64,000 nt of DNA. Source: Liolophura sinensis. Taxonomy: Eukaryota > Mollusca > Polyplacophora > Chitonida > Chitonidae. The stretch covers positions 9,371,501 through 9,435,500 of the forward strand of contig NC_088303.1 in NCBI RefSeq assembly GCF_032854445.1, in the 5' to 3' direction. Position numbers and translations under genes: made by a program. The notes beneath the pieces were generated by a model that did not search any database, was not told the origin of the DNA, and saw only the letters and a program-made list of their open reading frames with translations. Of this stretch, positions 48,701-61,279 are shown piece by piece (position 1 is the first letter of the stretch; each line of letters begins with the position of its first letter).

Positions 48701-49244
48701 GCATGGACTCGCATGCGTACAAGAAATGTCATAATGTCATGATATGCATACTAGAGATGGCTTTGCCTTAAATGTTTCAGTAACACTTTTAATACTGTGC
48801 ACTTGTCAAGTGTGCTGTGACACCCAGGACAGAGGCACACGGAGACCCAGTTCTCATCTTCACGCTCCGTGCACCATCCGAGCATTGGCTCTCTACACCG
48901 CTGAGACCAAGGTGACCATCAGTATTAAAATGTTCTATAAACTTTGTGGAGCTAAGCATAATGCAAACAGAAGTGGGGTGTCCCATTTCGATAAATAATG
49001 ACACACCCAGCGCATTACACCAAGCACCTGGCAGCTTATTGGACAGGGCGCCGAAGAATTATCTGACATACAGAGCGGCAATTAACGATGTACATACATG
49101 TATGACGCTTTTTCTCCTGAGTTCTCCAATGTGTTCGTTTGCAGAAATATCAGCATGACTTTTGACAATAGTCATGCTTCACATGACTCAAGATTTATGG
49201 ATTTTTTTCCACGTAGTTTCACGCTACATACATTCGCGAATAAT

Positions 49245-49335
49245 TGTTTTCTACGACGTTTAACACACATGTAAATAGGTGGAGGGAGCCAAGTAGAGCC
49301 CGCAGAAAACCAGCAACTATCCCATGCTGCTTGAT
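49245..49335 (-). mobile_element. Degenerate SINE A fragment
   Basis: TAGAGCCCGCAGAAAACCAG and a preceding ACGACGTTTAACAC resemble the family but many positions differ. Confidence 0.3.
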
Positions 49336-49369
49336 AGTCCATAGCCTCTGTGCCATATATTACCTAGAC

Positions 49370-49590
49370 ATTAATGATGCATGTCGGATGCATTTTGTAC
49401 ATAATACTACAGTAAGGAGAGTCAAACCAGAGCAGTGACTACGGTGTGGTAGTTGGGAAATGGTCATGCGTAACCGGTGAAATCCGTCTTCTTACCATGT
49501 AGCAAACATGACGCCTCCTTGGCTTAAGAATTATATAAAAACCTTCAGTGATGTTAATTGCACTGTAGAATAATTCAAACCACTGTGTTG
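49370..49590. repeat. Dispersed repeat, copy 2
   Basis: GAGAGTCAAACCAGAGCAGT, AAATGGTCATGCGTAACCGG, TTACCATGTAGCAAACATGA and CCACTGTGTTGTTATCACAT match the 45.6-46.1 kb copy. Confidence 0.4.
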
Positions 49591-50195
49591 TTATCACATG
49601 CCTTTTGGTGCAGATTTTATCCCTCTGCGTCCTTATTCGTTTGCGTTTCTGAAATGGCATGTTACATTTTTTGCCTCGAGAACAGAATTTCTGATAACAG
49701 AGTACTTATTTAAGATAAAACCCTTTGGGCTGTGTGATAATGTGTTAAGTCTCATAGTGCACTTGACAGATTTTTTGTCCCTTTTATATATTTTTGTGTT
49801 TCATATCCAATTGGAAACCATGTTTTCTGTTAAATATTTACTCCCCAAGCATTGAAGAGATTCCACGAGCTTACAACTATAGACTCATCCCTCGCTGGGT
49901 TTCCGACTTAATTAAGACCACACCTGTTCAACTTGATAGAATGTTTAAACAATAAATCATGTAATGTTTTTCATAAGAAAGGCAGATCTTTTTGATAAAA
50001 ATCACCTGTTTTGGGCGTTTAATTGATTATTATTCTTTCCAACAGAAATAGCAGATAACACCCTTGTGATTTAAAAGTCCTTTCTTTGTTAGTTGTTGAA
50101 GGCAATACAAACATTTAGAAGCACTGAAGGAAGTCTTTGATTCTTCTGGAAGATGGAATGCAGTTCAGATGACAGTGTACTCTCAAAAAAATAAT

Positions 50196-50412
50196 CTGTT
50201 AAATTTAACAGAAAGTCTGTTGTCTGCGTAATGCTAGAATGTATTCTGCTATTATACAGCAGAATATCCTCCTAAATGTAACACAAACACAATACTATTA
50301 ATTCGACGTAAAAATTCTATTAGACTAACTAGGATTGGGATATTAGGATATAATGTTGAATAGAACAGAATATTGTGTTTTAACAACAGAATATTGTGTT
50401 ATAATAACAGAA
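50196..50412. repeat. Palindrome-rich stretch (CTGTTAAATTTAACAG)
   Basis: Opens with a perfect 16-bp palindrome CTGTTAAATTTAACAG, then ATTCTG/CAGAAT pairs and two direct copies of AACAGAATATTGTGTT. MITE-like but unclassified. Confidence 0.45.
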
Positions 50413-51679
50413 TTCATTCCAGCATCACTCAAACAGCAGACTGTGTGAAAATTGACAGATCAATATTTCTGTCTTTAACATTCGCCAAAGGTGTGTGAGA
50501 TCTTATCCTGTTATGTAATATAATGGAATCCAAAGTGAATTACAGTTTGTTATCATAACAAGGATAGTACATGTAGTTTTAGAGGCTATCTGCGTCTAGT
50601 TACCAATTATCGGTCTGTATGTTTTCTTTGTGAAGTTTTAACCAACCTCATCACTTATATAATATACAAAGGGCCTTCCGGTTCTACAACGAAAAGGTAG
50701 ACAGGATATCTTGATGTCCTCACAAAGTATTTGGTATGCTGATCTATTTTAGTTCAAACAGTCATTATAGTGGTACAAAGTGATTATAGACAATGAGTTG
50801 CGTTGATAAATGGATGGAATTGGCATCAGTTGCCGCGAGACAAAATGCGCTTTGAGAGACTCAGTGCTGGTTAATGCTGGTTAATGCTGGTCAGCCTAGA
50901 TCGTGCAGCTGAGCGTAGGCTGTGCAGACGAATCCGTCTCGAGGCAATAAGTCCCAGGAACAAATCACTCATTACGGCTTAATTTAATATGCTGTAAAAT
51001 ATTGATGTCGATCGCCGTAAGAACTCTGATTATCGCTGTGAGCTTCTGCTGGAGAGGAGCAATCTTTCGACCGAAAACCAGCAATTAACACTCTATAGAA
51101 CCGACGAGAATCGACAAATTCCACATGGCTATGTCCCCTGGTTGTTTACAACAACCTCGACATCAGCCAAGTCAAAGAAGTAAATTAAGTATCTGCTGGT
51201 TTTTTATACAAAATGATAAACAAAGATTTACCAAACGGATTTTAATATGTTTTAACATGAACCCATGAGACAAAGCTCATGATAGTCATGTATGCTATAT
51301 GTCTGCCAACAGATATAGACATTAGGCCATTAAACCATATTATTAAGGTGAATTCTTATAAAACGGGTGAGCCAGTGTCCTGGTTGGACAGACGTGATGT
51401 GATTAATCAGGGAAAACGAATACGTGTTCATTAGTGAGTTTTTAATTACTTGAGCTAAAACTGGATGTTTTTACCTGAATTATTTTGGACACATTGCCTG
51501 TAAAAAGCACACTCCATATATGGCTGGAGACGATTCGATGCAGGCTCTAACAGTATTTAAAACGAACTTGTAAGGAACTACATGTAGATCAAAACGTCAC
51601 CAACTATATTTAAAGGAGAGTGATATTCATACGCAATGTGTCCCTCGATAAAACTCGATAAAACCCTATCGAATACATT

Positions 51680-51731
51680 AAGAATTGTTGAGTATAGCAA
51701 TAAACAATAATCAAACCAAATAAATAAAAGG
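51680..51731 (+). mobile_element. Degenerate SINE A 3' end
   Basis: GAATTGTTGAGTATAGCAAT, then AATCAAACCAAATAAATAAA, follows the family 3' end. Confidence 0.4.
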
Positions 51732-52172
51732 TAAATAAATAATACTTAGAACATATAAACAACCGAGTCAGTGTTCAGTTTTCTTTTCATGCAATTATTC
51801 CAAGGTTTATGACACATGGAGGAAGATGGCCGTGGTCTATTAGTTGGAAGTGCTTGCCACGTGTGGGCAATGTGACCACTGCAATGAAGACCACATGTCT
51901 CCCATTAATACGACAGCATATCGGTACATCTCATGTGCGATACCTCGCTAGTAGACATGTATCTTACAAGGTTTGGGGCTTAGCTTGGGCCCACCATTTT
52001 CCCCTACCCACAAAACTTACCGACAACAGTCAAATAAATCAGTAAATATGTACATGGAGAATATCGTCATATAAATGAAGTGCATATAGGAAACCTCTTC
52101 TAATGCTTATATGTTTTTGTATTCCGTAATAAGAGTTAAATGTGCAGATTTTTGTATATCTCAGAAAATTTG

Positions 52173-52315
52173 GAAGTTAACATAACGAATATATGGATCA
52201 CAACTTGTTTTAATTCAGTGAGCGACATTTCGGTATAGGTACTGTATCGAGCATAACGTCGCTCAATGAATTTAAGAAGTTGTGATCCATATATTTGCTA
52301 TGTTATCCAACTTCT
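52173..52315. mobile_element. Hairpin (MITE-like) element
   Basis: The left arm (AACATAACGAATATATGGAT, CACAACTT, AATTCAGTGAGCGAC) and the right arm (GTCGCTCAATGAATTTAAGA, AGTTGTGATCCATATATTTG, CTATGTTATCCAACTT) are near-complementary over roughly 55-60 bp around a loop of about 20 bp. A third partial copy of the right arm lies at about 52358-52395. Confidence 0.7.
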
Positions 52316-54261
52316 AAATGACACTGGATGATGTCAGTATTATGACTGATAATACAAGGTGTGATCTATATATTTGTTATGTTATCCAACTTAACTTCTA
52401 AATGCCATTGGATGTAGTGATCTGGATGTTGTCTCTGATTCCCAAGGTGATGCCAAAAGGGAATATTGAAAGTACATTCCACTCTGTCGTACTTCTGGAG
52501 GAATGAATGAATGAAAGATTGTGGCCTAACGTCACTATTTCTAGAGGAGGACTCCCCTTTGTCTACAGTCTAGAGCTTCCAATGCACGGCTGTAACACTA
52601 ACGTCCGTCTTGTGTAGGTCAAAGACTCTCTGGTCAAAATTTTGGATTGCTCTTTTAAGTATGCTGCGCCAAGCTAAGCAAACTGGATAGGAGGCTCGTT
52701 TGTTTTCGTCCATCAGAGAACAACTGCATCTGCATGATAATCCTTGAGGCATTTTGTGAGATTTACTGGTGAGATAGTGTGCACGCATAATTTCATCTCT
52801 CAAGAGCGAATGTCTTGAGATCTCTCAAACAAAGTTTGGGTGGAAGTAGTTGGTATATTCGTGTTAATGCATTTATGGAACAAATATGTCTGTGCAATTT
52901 AATGTTCACAATATGTTCAGAAAATGCAACTGAAATAGCCAGTGTTTATAAGGCAATTTACTGGGTTGTATTTCGTCTGACATACACTTCATAATAGTAT
53001 ATTTTTCTCTTTGGGCTTTAACTTCAAAGTAGACATTTATACTCTGTAAAGAATATTGCGGAATAATGTAATCCTTCATCTTAGTGTTTGTCGGTACTTT
53101 CAGTTACCAGTATTCTTGATTGACAGTCAAAAAATCTGATCAAAGGCTAACTCTGACATTGAAGTTTTCACACATGTAGATCACAGGTAAGGAAATGCCA
53201 CGAACGTTTACTTACCTGAGCTAATCTACCTTAACTCACCGTAACAGTGCGTGCCAAAAAAAGAACTACACACCTGGGCATATAAACTATTGATAAACTG
53301 TTATTAACTCAGCTGGAAACCTTGCAAATGTTACATGTACGTGTACAGATTAACTGAACATTCAGCTAACAGTGAACAAGACACAGACAAAATGTGGACT
53401 GCTGAATTTTCTTTGCTTCATAAACAATACAAGCCTCCCTTTTACATTGGTCTTATTATATTATTAACTGAGGGTCCACGATGTATTGACATTTCTCTTG
53501 TTTTTCGTTATTTGAGCAAACGCCTTATATGTGTTATAAGGCGATTTTTTTATTTAATCAAAATGTGTGATATATCTACCATTGCAGAAAGGCTATCATG
53601 TCTTAATTTACTTCTACTGACCCTATAAACATGTTAGTATCAATTAGGTTTGGCCACCTCAGGTAGTACCAGTATTATGTCTGGCCCATGGACTATATGA
53701 CCTGTCAAGTAAATAAGCTTTATCATATTTTCCTTGGGCCCGCCAAGATATAAATAGAGAACGAGGCTCACCAGAACGCTGTTTACACGTTTAGTGAAAC
53801 CTGTGACATCCATGATGAGCCGTGAAATAATTGTTGTGTTTTCTTGGTTTGAGTTCTAATTTTTGAAAAGAAAACTACATACGATAGAATGATGCTTAAT
53901 AAGTAGGTCGTTTTCATTTTTATTTCACATTCAAAAGAAAACCCCAAATACTGAATCGGAACTGTCCCGTCTCTCCCCAGGTTGCAAATGAGTGGCCGTA
54001 CTAGAGTGACGTCATGCGCAATTAATGCCCATGTCACTTGTGGGTGGGTCACGAGTTTCTTAAAGCCTGGCATATGTCCACATGCAACCACAAGCAACTG
54101 GGTCAAACTTCACAAAGTCGACCTACGCGTAACGGCAAGTTCGAACAGTTTGACAAATCGTGTTATAGTGAGCAACTGTGCCCAACTGGGTGCACGCATG
54201 AGCTATACACAAAGTACAGGCCTATTACATTGAGCGTTCTTGTAAGTAAATTACCCGTACG

Positions 54262-54411
54262 TGGGAAGGTCTGACAACAACCTGCAGATGGTCGAGGGTT
54301 TCCACCGGGATCTGCCCGGTTTCCTTCCACCATAATGCTGGCCATCGTCGTATAAGTGGAATATTCTTGAGTGTGGCGTAAAACACCAAGCAAATAAATA
54401 AATAAATATTT
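54262..54411 (+). mobile_element. SINE A copy
   Basis: GTGGGAAGGTCTGACAACAA, CCATAATGCTGGCCATCGTC, GTATAAGTGGAATATTCTTG and an (AATA)n tail. Confidence 0.85.
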
Positions 54412-54989
54412 ATAAATATAAGTAAATTACAAGAAAACATTTTTTGTTTAAGTAGCATAATGGGAGACAAATCTGTGTGTCAAAGCAATATATTTTATTA
54501 CATCAATAAACGTTTTCGTAAGACAAGTTCCATATTAATATGAAAAGGAATTAAAGACATAAGATTTGAGAGTACCTATAATTCCACAACCCTGTTTACG
54601 ACCACTATAAGAGGATGATTTGCAACAGAAATAGAATCCCGGTGAAGACAGTTACCTTTCGTCGCTTATGAAAACAGATACACTCACTTCCGGTAATGTC
54701 TGCTGGTAAAATGATAACTGGGGCAAGAACTGCAGGTGTTTATTATTTAGTTGTATGAACACCTGAGGTATCCGTATGAAACCAAACACGTGGTTTTGTT
54801 GATCAAACTTCGATTAATGAACCACCACAATAAGGGTAAAATAACGACTATAAGTATCATATATCATAAGTTGTAATAACTCCCACAGAACTCTCCATAA
54901 ACAGCAGTAATTTGAACGACGGCAATATTTGTGTGTTCAGCTTGATCAGACAATATTCATTCCCACTGATCAGAATATATAGCCATCCG

Positions 54990-55035
54990 AAAATCCGAGA
55001 GAGAGAGAGACAGAGAGAGAGACGGAGAGAGAGAG
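54990..55035. repeat. (GA)n microsatellite
   Basis: About 45 bp of GAGAGA with single ACA and ACG interruptions. Confidence 0.9.
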
Positions 55036-56412
55036 ATCCTATTTTTTTCAATTTTGGATACTGCAAAATTGAGCTTCTCTTGAAGACAATGAAAAGAGCA
55101 CGCAAACTGGCCCTACTGTGATGCAGGGTCTTCTAATTCCCCATGAGGAGAGGTGTCAGCTATATAACATAACGCCAGTTGCAGAAAATATGTACCTCAA
55201 CTATTCGGATATAATAAATGTTATCATGTCTGGTATACAAATATAATCTATCAATAACTGTTTGCCACCAAATAATCCTTACATAATTAGCTTCCATGTT
55301 TAGCTACTAGCCCTAATTATAATGATTATGACCTGATCAAACAGTATGTTACCGCTAGATCTGCTGAAAAATGTAATGATGACTTTAAATCCACCCAAAA
55401 CAATTCAGTTGTATTCCTCTCGTAGCTTTCAGCTGTAAAATGACGAGAGCAGATAAGGCTGCCTTGGTTGGGTTTAAAATCCGTCTTGTGCTATAAAATC
55501 TAAGTCTTCCTGGGGGGCAAATCATCTAAAAACCTGAACAAACTCGAGGGATCTTGGATAACCTGTTTTTTTAACAACCATACAAAGAACAGCAAACCAT
55601 TTCGTGGAGAAATTCGATATGCTTGTTGTCACTGTTGTAACTTTGTTAACACCGATCTAAATGGCGAAACCCTGACAGCTGGTAATGGTTGGACTTGTAT
55701 GACATAAATGGGGTTGCCGAAAGATCTGGTGGATATGAAGACACTTCGAAACTAAACAACACTTGTGCATTCCCCTGATCGATGTCTAATGTTGCAAGGA
55801 TACAGAATCCATGCTGACTGGTTGACGTTGGAGACAGGGTTCCTGGGTTAAAACCATCAGCCTTGGTCACGCTTGAATATATGTATCACATCTTAAATTC
55901 AGCTTAGGCTAGGCGTAGTAGGGACTTGCCTATCTCTCACATCAGCCAATCAGAATCGATTTTGCATCCCTTTAAGCTAAAACCACCTGAAAAGGCTTAT
56001 TCAGTGTGATGTTGTGATGTAGCTTCGGCCATTTTACAAAGCATTATATGAAGAAGAAGAGAGTCATATATACGTATTAATTTATTGGACCGTTTCATTT
56101 GGTGGTTGTTTGTGTGTTCGTTTGTTTGGGTGTTAGTTTGGATGATTCCTTCCTTGACCATTGTCTATTTGCTAATCTGTTCACTTGGTTTACTTGTTGG
56201 TTTGTTTCCTAAATTTGTTTGATTGGTTTTGAGCGCGGCCGTTGTTATCGTGTCATTAACATACACCATTCCCACGTGTCATGGACGAGATCAACGGCCA
56301 CTTTCACAAAATTAAGTATAAACATTTCCTTGTATCCTTTTTAGCTTTGATTTACTAAGCGCTGTGACAGTAATCCATCACAGAAGTGCATAGTCCTAGG
56401 TCGAGTAGTCCA

Positions 56413-56690
56413 TATTTATTTATTTATTTATTTCATTGGTGCTTTACGCCGTAATCGAGAATATTTCACTTATGGGATGGCGGTCAGCGTTGTGGTGGGA
56501 GGAAACCCGGCAGAGTGCGGGGGGGATCCACGACCATCCGCATGTTGCTGACAGACCTTCAACGAACAGCAGGAGAGGAGGTCTGCATTAGCTGAACTGG
56601 AACTCACAGTAACCGCATTGGTGAGTGGCTCCTGGGTCATTGCACCGCGCAGACACGTTAACAACCTCGATCACGGAGGAACCCTAATAC
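56413..56690 (-). mobile_element. SINE A, full-length copy
   Basis: From the (TTTA)n tail through the core (TATGGGATGGCGGTCAGCGT) to the B-box side (GGAACTCACAGTAACCGCAT) and the A-box side (ACAACCTCGATCACGGAGG). It is the best reference copy of family A here, about 275 bp. Confidence 0.85.
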
Positions 56691-56699
56691 TCTATTCTA

Positions 56700-59215
56700 T
56701 GTCCGTCTAGACCAAGTCTCTGATAATGTACAGGATTTTTTCCACAAAGGTCACCTATGTAAATGCCAACTTCCTAGTTCTGACATCAGGTGTCAAAGTA
56801 TTAGTTTGATGCCGTTAAATAGACCTCCTGTTCCGGTACGGAAGTAGAAAAGGTCATGTTCCGCCCGATTCTGTCCACGTACTTAGGGGACTTCATTTCC
56901 AGCCTACACTAACTGTTTTGTCCACGTCTACACTTGAAGCCACCACTGTGACAGAATGTATATTTGTGCTATCTGACAAAATGATCATGTACCTGGCATT
57001 AGAATAAGGCCATGACTGCATGTTAGTGATACATGTGTGTACCACACTATACAATTGAGGGACACACTGTCTTACAATACGGTTTCATTTTTTGTCATAC
57101 CGTACATTGTATTAGCAGCTATGTGCACACCAAGCCTTGTACTGCTAAGCCATTTTCGGTTAATATCTGTGTATGTAAGCTTGCAAAATCAAATCCAACT
57201 ACACCGCGGCTTCTCATCCAAATTAAACCCATCTGATTTCAAAGCAAATGGATCTGTTCCCTTAATAGTTTCTTTGTTTTCTGTTCACGTTCTTTTCCGA
57301 AGGCGTCCAGACCACAACCAAACCTTAGACTTCCAGCAACAAGCTTAACACAGCATTTTTTTCTTATGTGCAATGGGTTTCACTTTGTCAGTAAACAAAA
57401 GTCTTAGAGGAGTGTATGTACTCTATATAGGGTTGTATTTGATAGGGTTATATTTGACATTTTGTAAGAAATTCCAGGCATGTGTGCCATATTAGACAGC
57501 ACCAAAGTAGCATTCATTTGGCTAAAGACGGCTGATTTGTTGTTCGTTTTTTTTTCTTTTTTCGTCTTTTTTTTTTTTTTGGAAAAATAATTCGCTAAAA
57601 GATCAATTTCTTATTCATAATAAATTATTGAGCACGACGTTAAACCCCAAGCACTCATTCACTCACTTATTCATAATATGCCCAGCGAGTTACGGGTTTT
57701 GGAGAGTCGGGACCTTAATGAATCCAGAAAAAACCCTTGACAAAAACATGAGAGAACTCAAGTTTTTATCACAGTTCATAATTTTGAAAGTTGCCCATTT
57801 TAAAATGGTGGGCCACCGTGGCTTCTTGTTTCATAAACAGGAACTTAATGTACTTAATAGCAAATGTTTATTTGTCTAGTTGTCGATTTATTCTTTATAC
57901 ATAACACACAAGCAACGTCAAATCTTTCAGTTTCAACGTTAATCCTAAGCTTCAGGGTTAGAGACAAGCCAGCCTAGCAAGCATACACAGAATTCACGGA
58001 CTGGCCATGGGTCTTGTGCCACCAAACAACGTCACAGTGACAAAGCAAGAAGAATTCGTATGGCAGGATTTGTTACAAGCAGCCATAGTAATAGCCGCCT
58101 GCAGGGCTTCAGGCTATAGTATAAAGACGGGTGGTCGTCTTACATTCTGTTATTCTCTGTCACGAATAGACTATTGATGTCGCAGTCGCAGAGAATTACA
58201 TATATGTTCAATCAAGAAAGCAAGCTACGTTTAAGAAGAAGGATAAGGATTTCAACATTATTATATACCAATAGTGACTGTTTCATTGACTGAATGATGA
58301 AAGTACCATTATATCATCTTGACCGTTAGTAAGACATCCATTGGCAGGTATAAACCGGAAAGTCCGTCCAATGCTAAACATTTGAGTGGCCTTTTCATGA
58401 AGTCTTTCTGAGCTCAACATAGGTTCCTCAAAGTGAATCGACACAATCAATATCTGCTAGATTAGAAACCTGATAAAGAGTAACCGTCGTTGTAGCACGG
58501 GTTTTATTATAACAGCCCCGTATTTGTTAGGCCAGGCTAATAGAAGCCTTTCTGTGGACAGAAAGTAAAGATTTGTTAAGATCAGATTTATGGTAATATA
58601 GGTCAGTATATTCCTTCTGAGATACATACGATGCCTTGCGTAGAATACAGGCACGTCTTAAAACAATGTACAGTATGCTATTCTGTGCCCACCTACCACT
58701 GAACGATCTACTGGGAATGTCACACTTAAATTCTTCATGGCTTCCATCTGAACACGCGTATTATTGCACACGCCCTTGGCGTTATCTGATGAAAACGACA
58801 GAAGAGATAAAAAACATACAATGAAACTATATTTTGGCCGCAAGTTGTTCTCACCAAAATGCAACAAAATCAGAAAGTCGGCTTTTCCTGCAGGGTAATA
58901 TCATCAGATGACAACTATGGCTTCGATTTCATCCTGAATGAAGTCTATATTTCCCCCAAAATGGCGAGACGAAGGCACTTTTGGCTGATTTCTACCATAT
59001 GCTCACGTCGCATTTCTCCATTTCCTTGATGAAGGAAACAAGGTGCCCGAAGGATTTTGTCCATTTTTCTAAACTGTTTGGCCTGTACGAGCGTCTTATC
59101 CGAAATCCTCGGATATGTGACTTCTCTTTTAATAAGACATAAGGGCAAATATCTATGTTATGACTAAAGGGTGTTAAATCTGCCATTATAAGATTCGCAA
59201 TTTATTATATTATAA
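56700..59215. other. No gene seen
   Basis: Contains a 43-bp SINE B insertion at 57623 and a T-rich run near 57545-57580. Confidence 0.5.
57623..57665 (+). mobile_element. Very short SINE B 3' end
   Basis: Only the last 43 bp of the family (GAGCACGACGTTAAACCCCA to CACTCATTCACTCA) are present. An exact 13-bp duplication CTTATTCATAATA flanks it (57610-57622 and 57666-57678), so it is a real, strongly 5'-truncated insertion. Confidence 0.8.
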
Positions 59216-59219
59216 TACA

Positions 59220-59262
59220 TACCGTTTTACGGAGTACTCAAGAATATTTCACCTATACGACA
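59220..59262 (-). mobile_element. SINE A fragment
   Basis: GGAGTACTCAAGAATATTTC and ACCTATACGACAT, cut off abruptly by the 28-bp array. Confidence 0.6.
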
Positions 59263-59830
59263 TTTGTGCTGACGTGACCTGGCGGGACATTTGTGCTGAC
59301 GTGACATGACGGGGCATCTGCGTTGATGTGGCCTGCCGGGACATTAGTGTGAGGTCATCTAGTGGGGCATTAGTGATGGCGTCACGTGACATTAGTTATG
59401 GTGTGACATGGCAGGACTCAGTGATAATGTGACATGGAGGAACTTAGTTCTGACATGACCTGTCGGGACATTAGTGCTGACGTGGCCAGTGAGAAATTAG
59501 GCTTAGGTGACCTTTCGGGACATTGTGGCTGAGCTGACTTTCCGGGACATTAAATCTAACTAAGGTGACCTGTGGGACATCAAAGCTGAGGTGTCCTGGT
59601 GGGACATTAGGGCTGAAGTGACCAGTGGGACATTAGACCTGAGGTAACTAGCTGGGGCATAAGAGCTGAAGTGACCAGGCGGGATATAGGCGATCACGTC
59701 ACCTGACCGGACATTAGTGCTGGCGTGGCCTTACGGGAGCTTAGTGCGGAACATCAGTGCAGACGTTATCTAGCCGGACATCAGCAGTGATGTCACCTGC
59801 CATAATGTTGGTTCTGTTGTAACCTGGCCG
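59258..59830. repeat. Degenerate 28-bp tandem repeat, about 19 copies
   Basis: The unit resembles GGGACATTAGTGCTGACGTG then ACCTGGCG. The first two copies are best preserved and the rest diverge. Confidence 0.8.
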
Positions 59831-60935
59831 ACAGTGTTTACATGGGTGGAAAAAAATTAATCAAGTAGTTTTGTGACTAGAACTGATCAGACGCCGGATG
59901 ATTTGATAAATGGTTGTCTTTAGCTCTCTGCAAAGCATTGAGTCGTACTGAAGTCTTTCGTTTTTAATAAAACAAGATGCGTCACAAGCTTGACAGGTTA
60001 TCCATGGCTGATTTCAGGAGAGTGTGGTATGGATGTAGACGCCGCCACAACAAAGATCTACACGTCCTGTCAAACATTCCTATGTCATTATGACAGGTTA
60101 AATATTTATTCCAGATTAATAATCACTGGACGTAGTGTCAAAACAAAGTCCTACATATATAGCCAGAAAACCGAGGAATCACGAGTGCATAAAAGAAAAG
60201 TAGTACAAACAAAGTAGCCAAGGCAAGACATATGGGATATTCACGTCATTAAATCTATACTTAGGCCTACTTTTAGCAAACCTGTGTTAAATGAACATCA
60301 CTGTCATAGTGCTCGATTACCCAGTCATAACATTTCTTTGTCATTCTCTCATTACATCCTACCTAATTTTCTTTAAGCTATGGTGTTAGGAAGTCAGCTT
60401 AATTCTACAAATTGAACGTAGTCATAAAACTTATACTTACAATATAAATGACAAAATTCAATACCTTTTCAGTTGGCAGGCATTAGCTATTAGGATTCCA
60501 ATTCTTGAAATAATTTTACCGAAATTTTGCTTTTGGTGAGTTAACAACTCAAAAGACACACAGTACCCGCAGACTGACGGGTTTGTTTGGTCACACTTGT
60601 CCCAACTAGATTGAGTATGACCTGAGTGTTGGCAAGAGTAGACTTACATGTGCGTAAACACGTACGCTTTTGAAGTAGAGTTCTCCAGACCAAAGTCACA
60701 TATAAAACTAACCTCCATTAACAATATTAATAGTGATAATTTCAGACAGGGTTTATTGGTGAATACTTTTATGGCAGCAGTTTGTACCATATGTGAAATA
60801 AGCGATTATCGCCTAAGCGATACCTCATGGAGCATAGATAGTACACGAACTGAACCATTGATAACACTGGGTTTCATCGCTAAATACAGGGATAGTGTAC
60901 TAATAAACGTCTGTACCTAAACATAAAGCGTTTTG

Positions 60936-61268
60936 GCCACGATGGCTCAGTTGGTAGAGCGTCCTCTAAGGGGGCGGTAGATCCTTGTCAATCCTCCGTC
61001 GAGTCACATTTAAGACTTTAAAAAAGTACGTTGTAGCTTCTTCGCTTGAAGTTAGGGAAATAGTTCAACGACTGTTAAGCCTAAATAAGTATAATGGCTC
61101 GGGTGGGATGGCTTGCTTGCCTTCGGTAAGGCGTCTCAGTGAAGCAGCCCTAGATAAAGGAGCGGTGGAAATCCGTCCTGCAAGAAAGAGGCACATTGCG
61201 CGTACATGCACCTTAAAACTCCTTCGTCTCCATATGCACAACGTTAAAACCTAAGCACTCACACAGTA
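60936..61268 (+). mobile_element. SINE B copy with a clear tRNA-like head
   Basis: The head reads GATGGCTCAGTTGGTAGAGCG, a good tRNA A box, with a weak B box downstream. The core (TATAATGGCTCGG, GGTGGAAATCCGTCCTGCAA) and the AAACCTAAGCACTCAC end match the other copies. It is not called a tRNA gene because no acceptor stem or T-arm fold follows. Confidence 0.8.
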
Positions 61269-61279
61269 AACATGAAGTT

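Larger units (their letters stand above)
49595..52170. other. No gene seen; contains the 50.2-kb palindromic stretch
   Basis: Apart from that stretch and a SINE A remnant at 51680, nothing is recognisable. Confidence 0.5.
52430..56400. other. No gene seen between short repeats
   Basis: Holds a SINE A copy (54262) and a (GA)n run (54990). Open frames are short and unremarkable. Confidence 0.5.

Noticed and set aside
60940-61010. Possible tRNA gene (TGGCTCAGTTGGTAGAGCG)
   Set aside because: Only the A-box half looks like a tRNA; the rest continues into the SINE B core.
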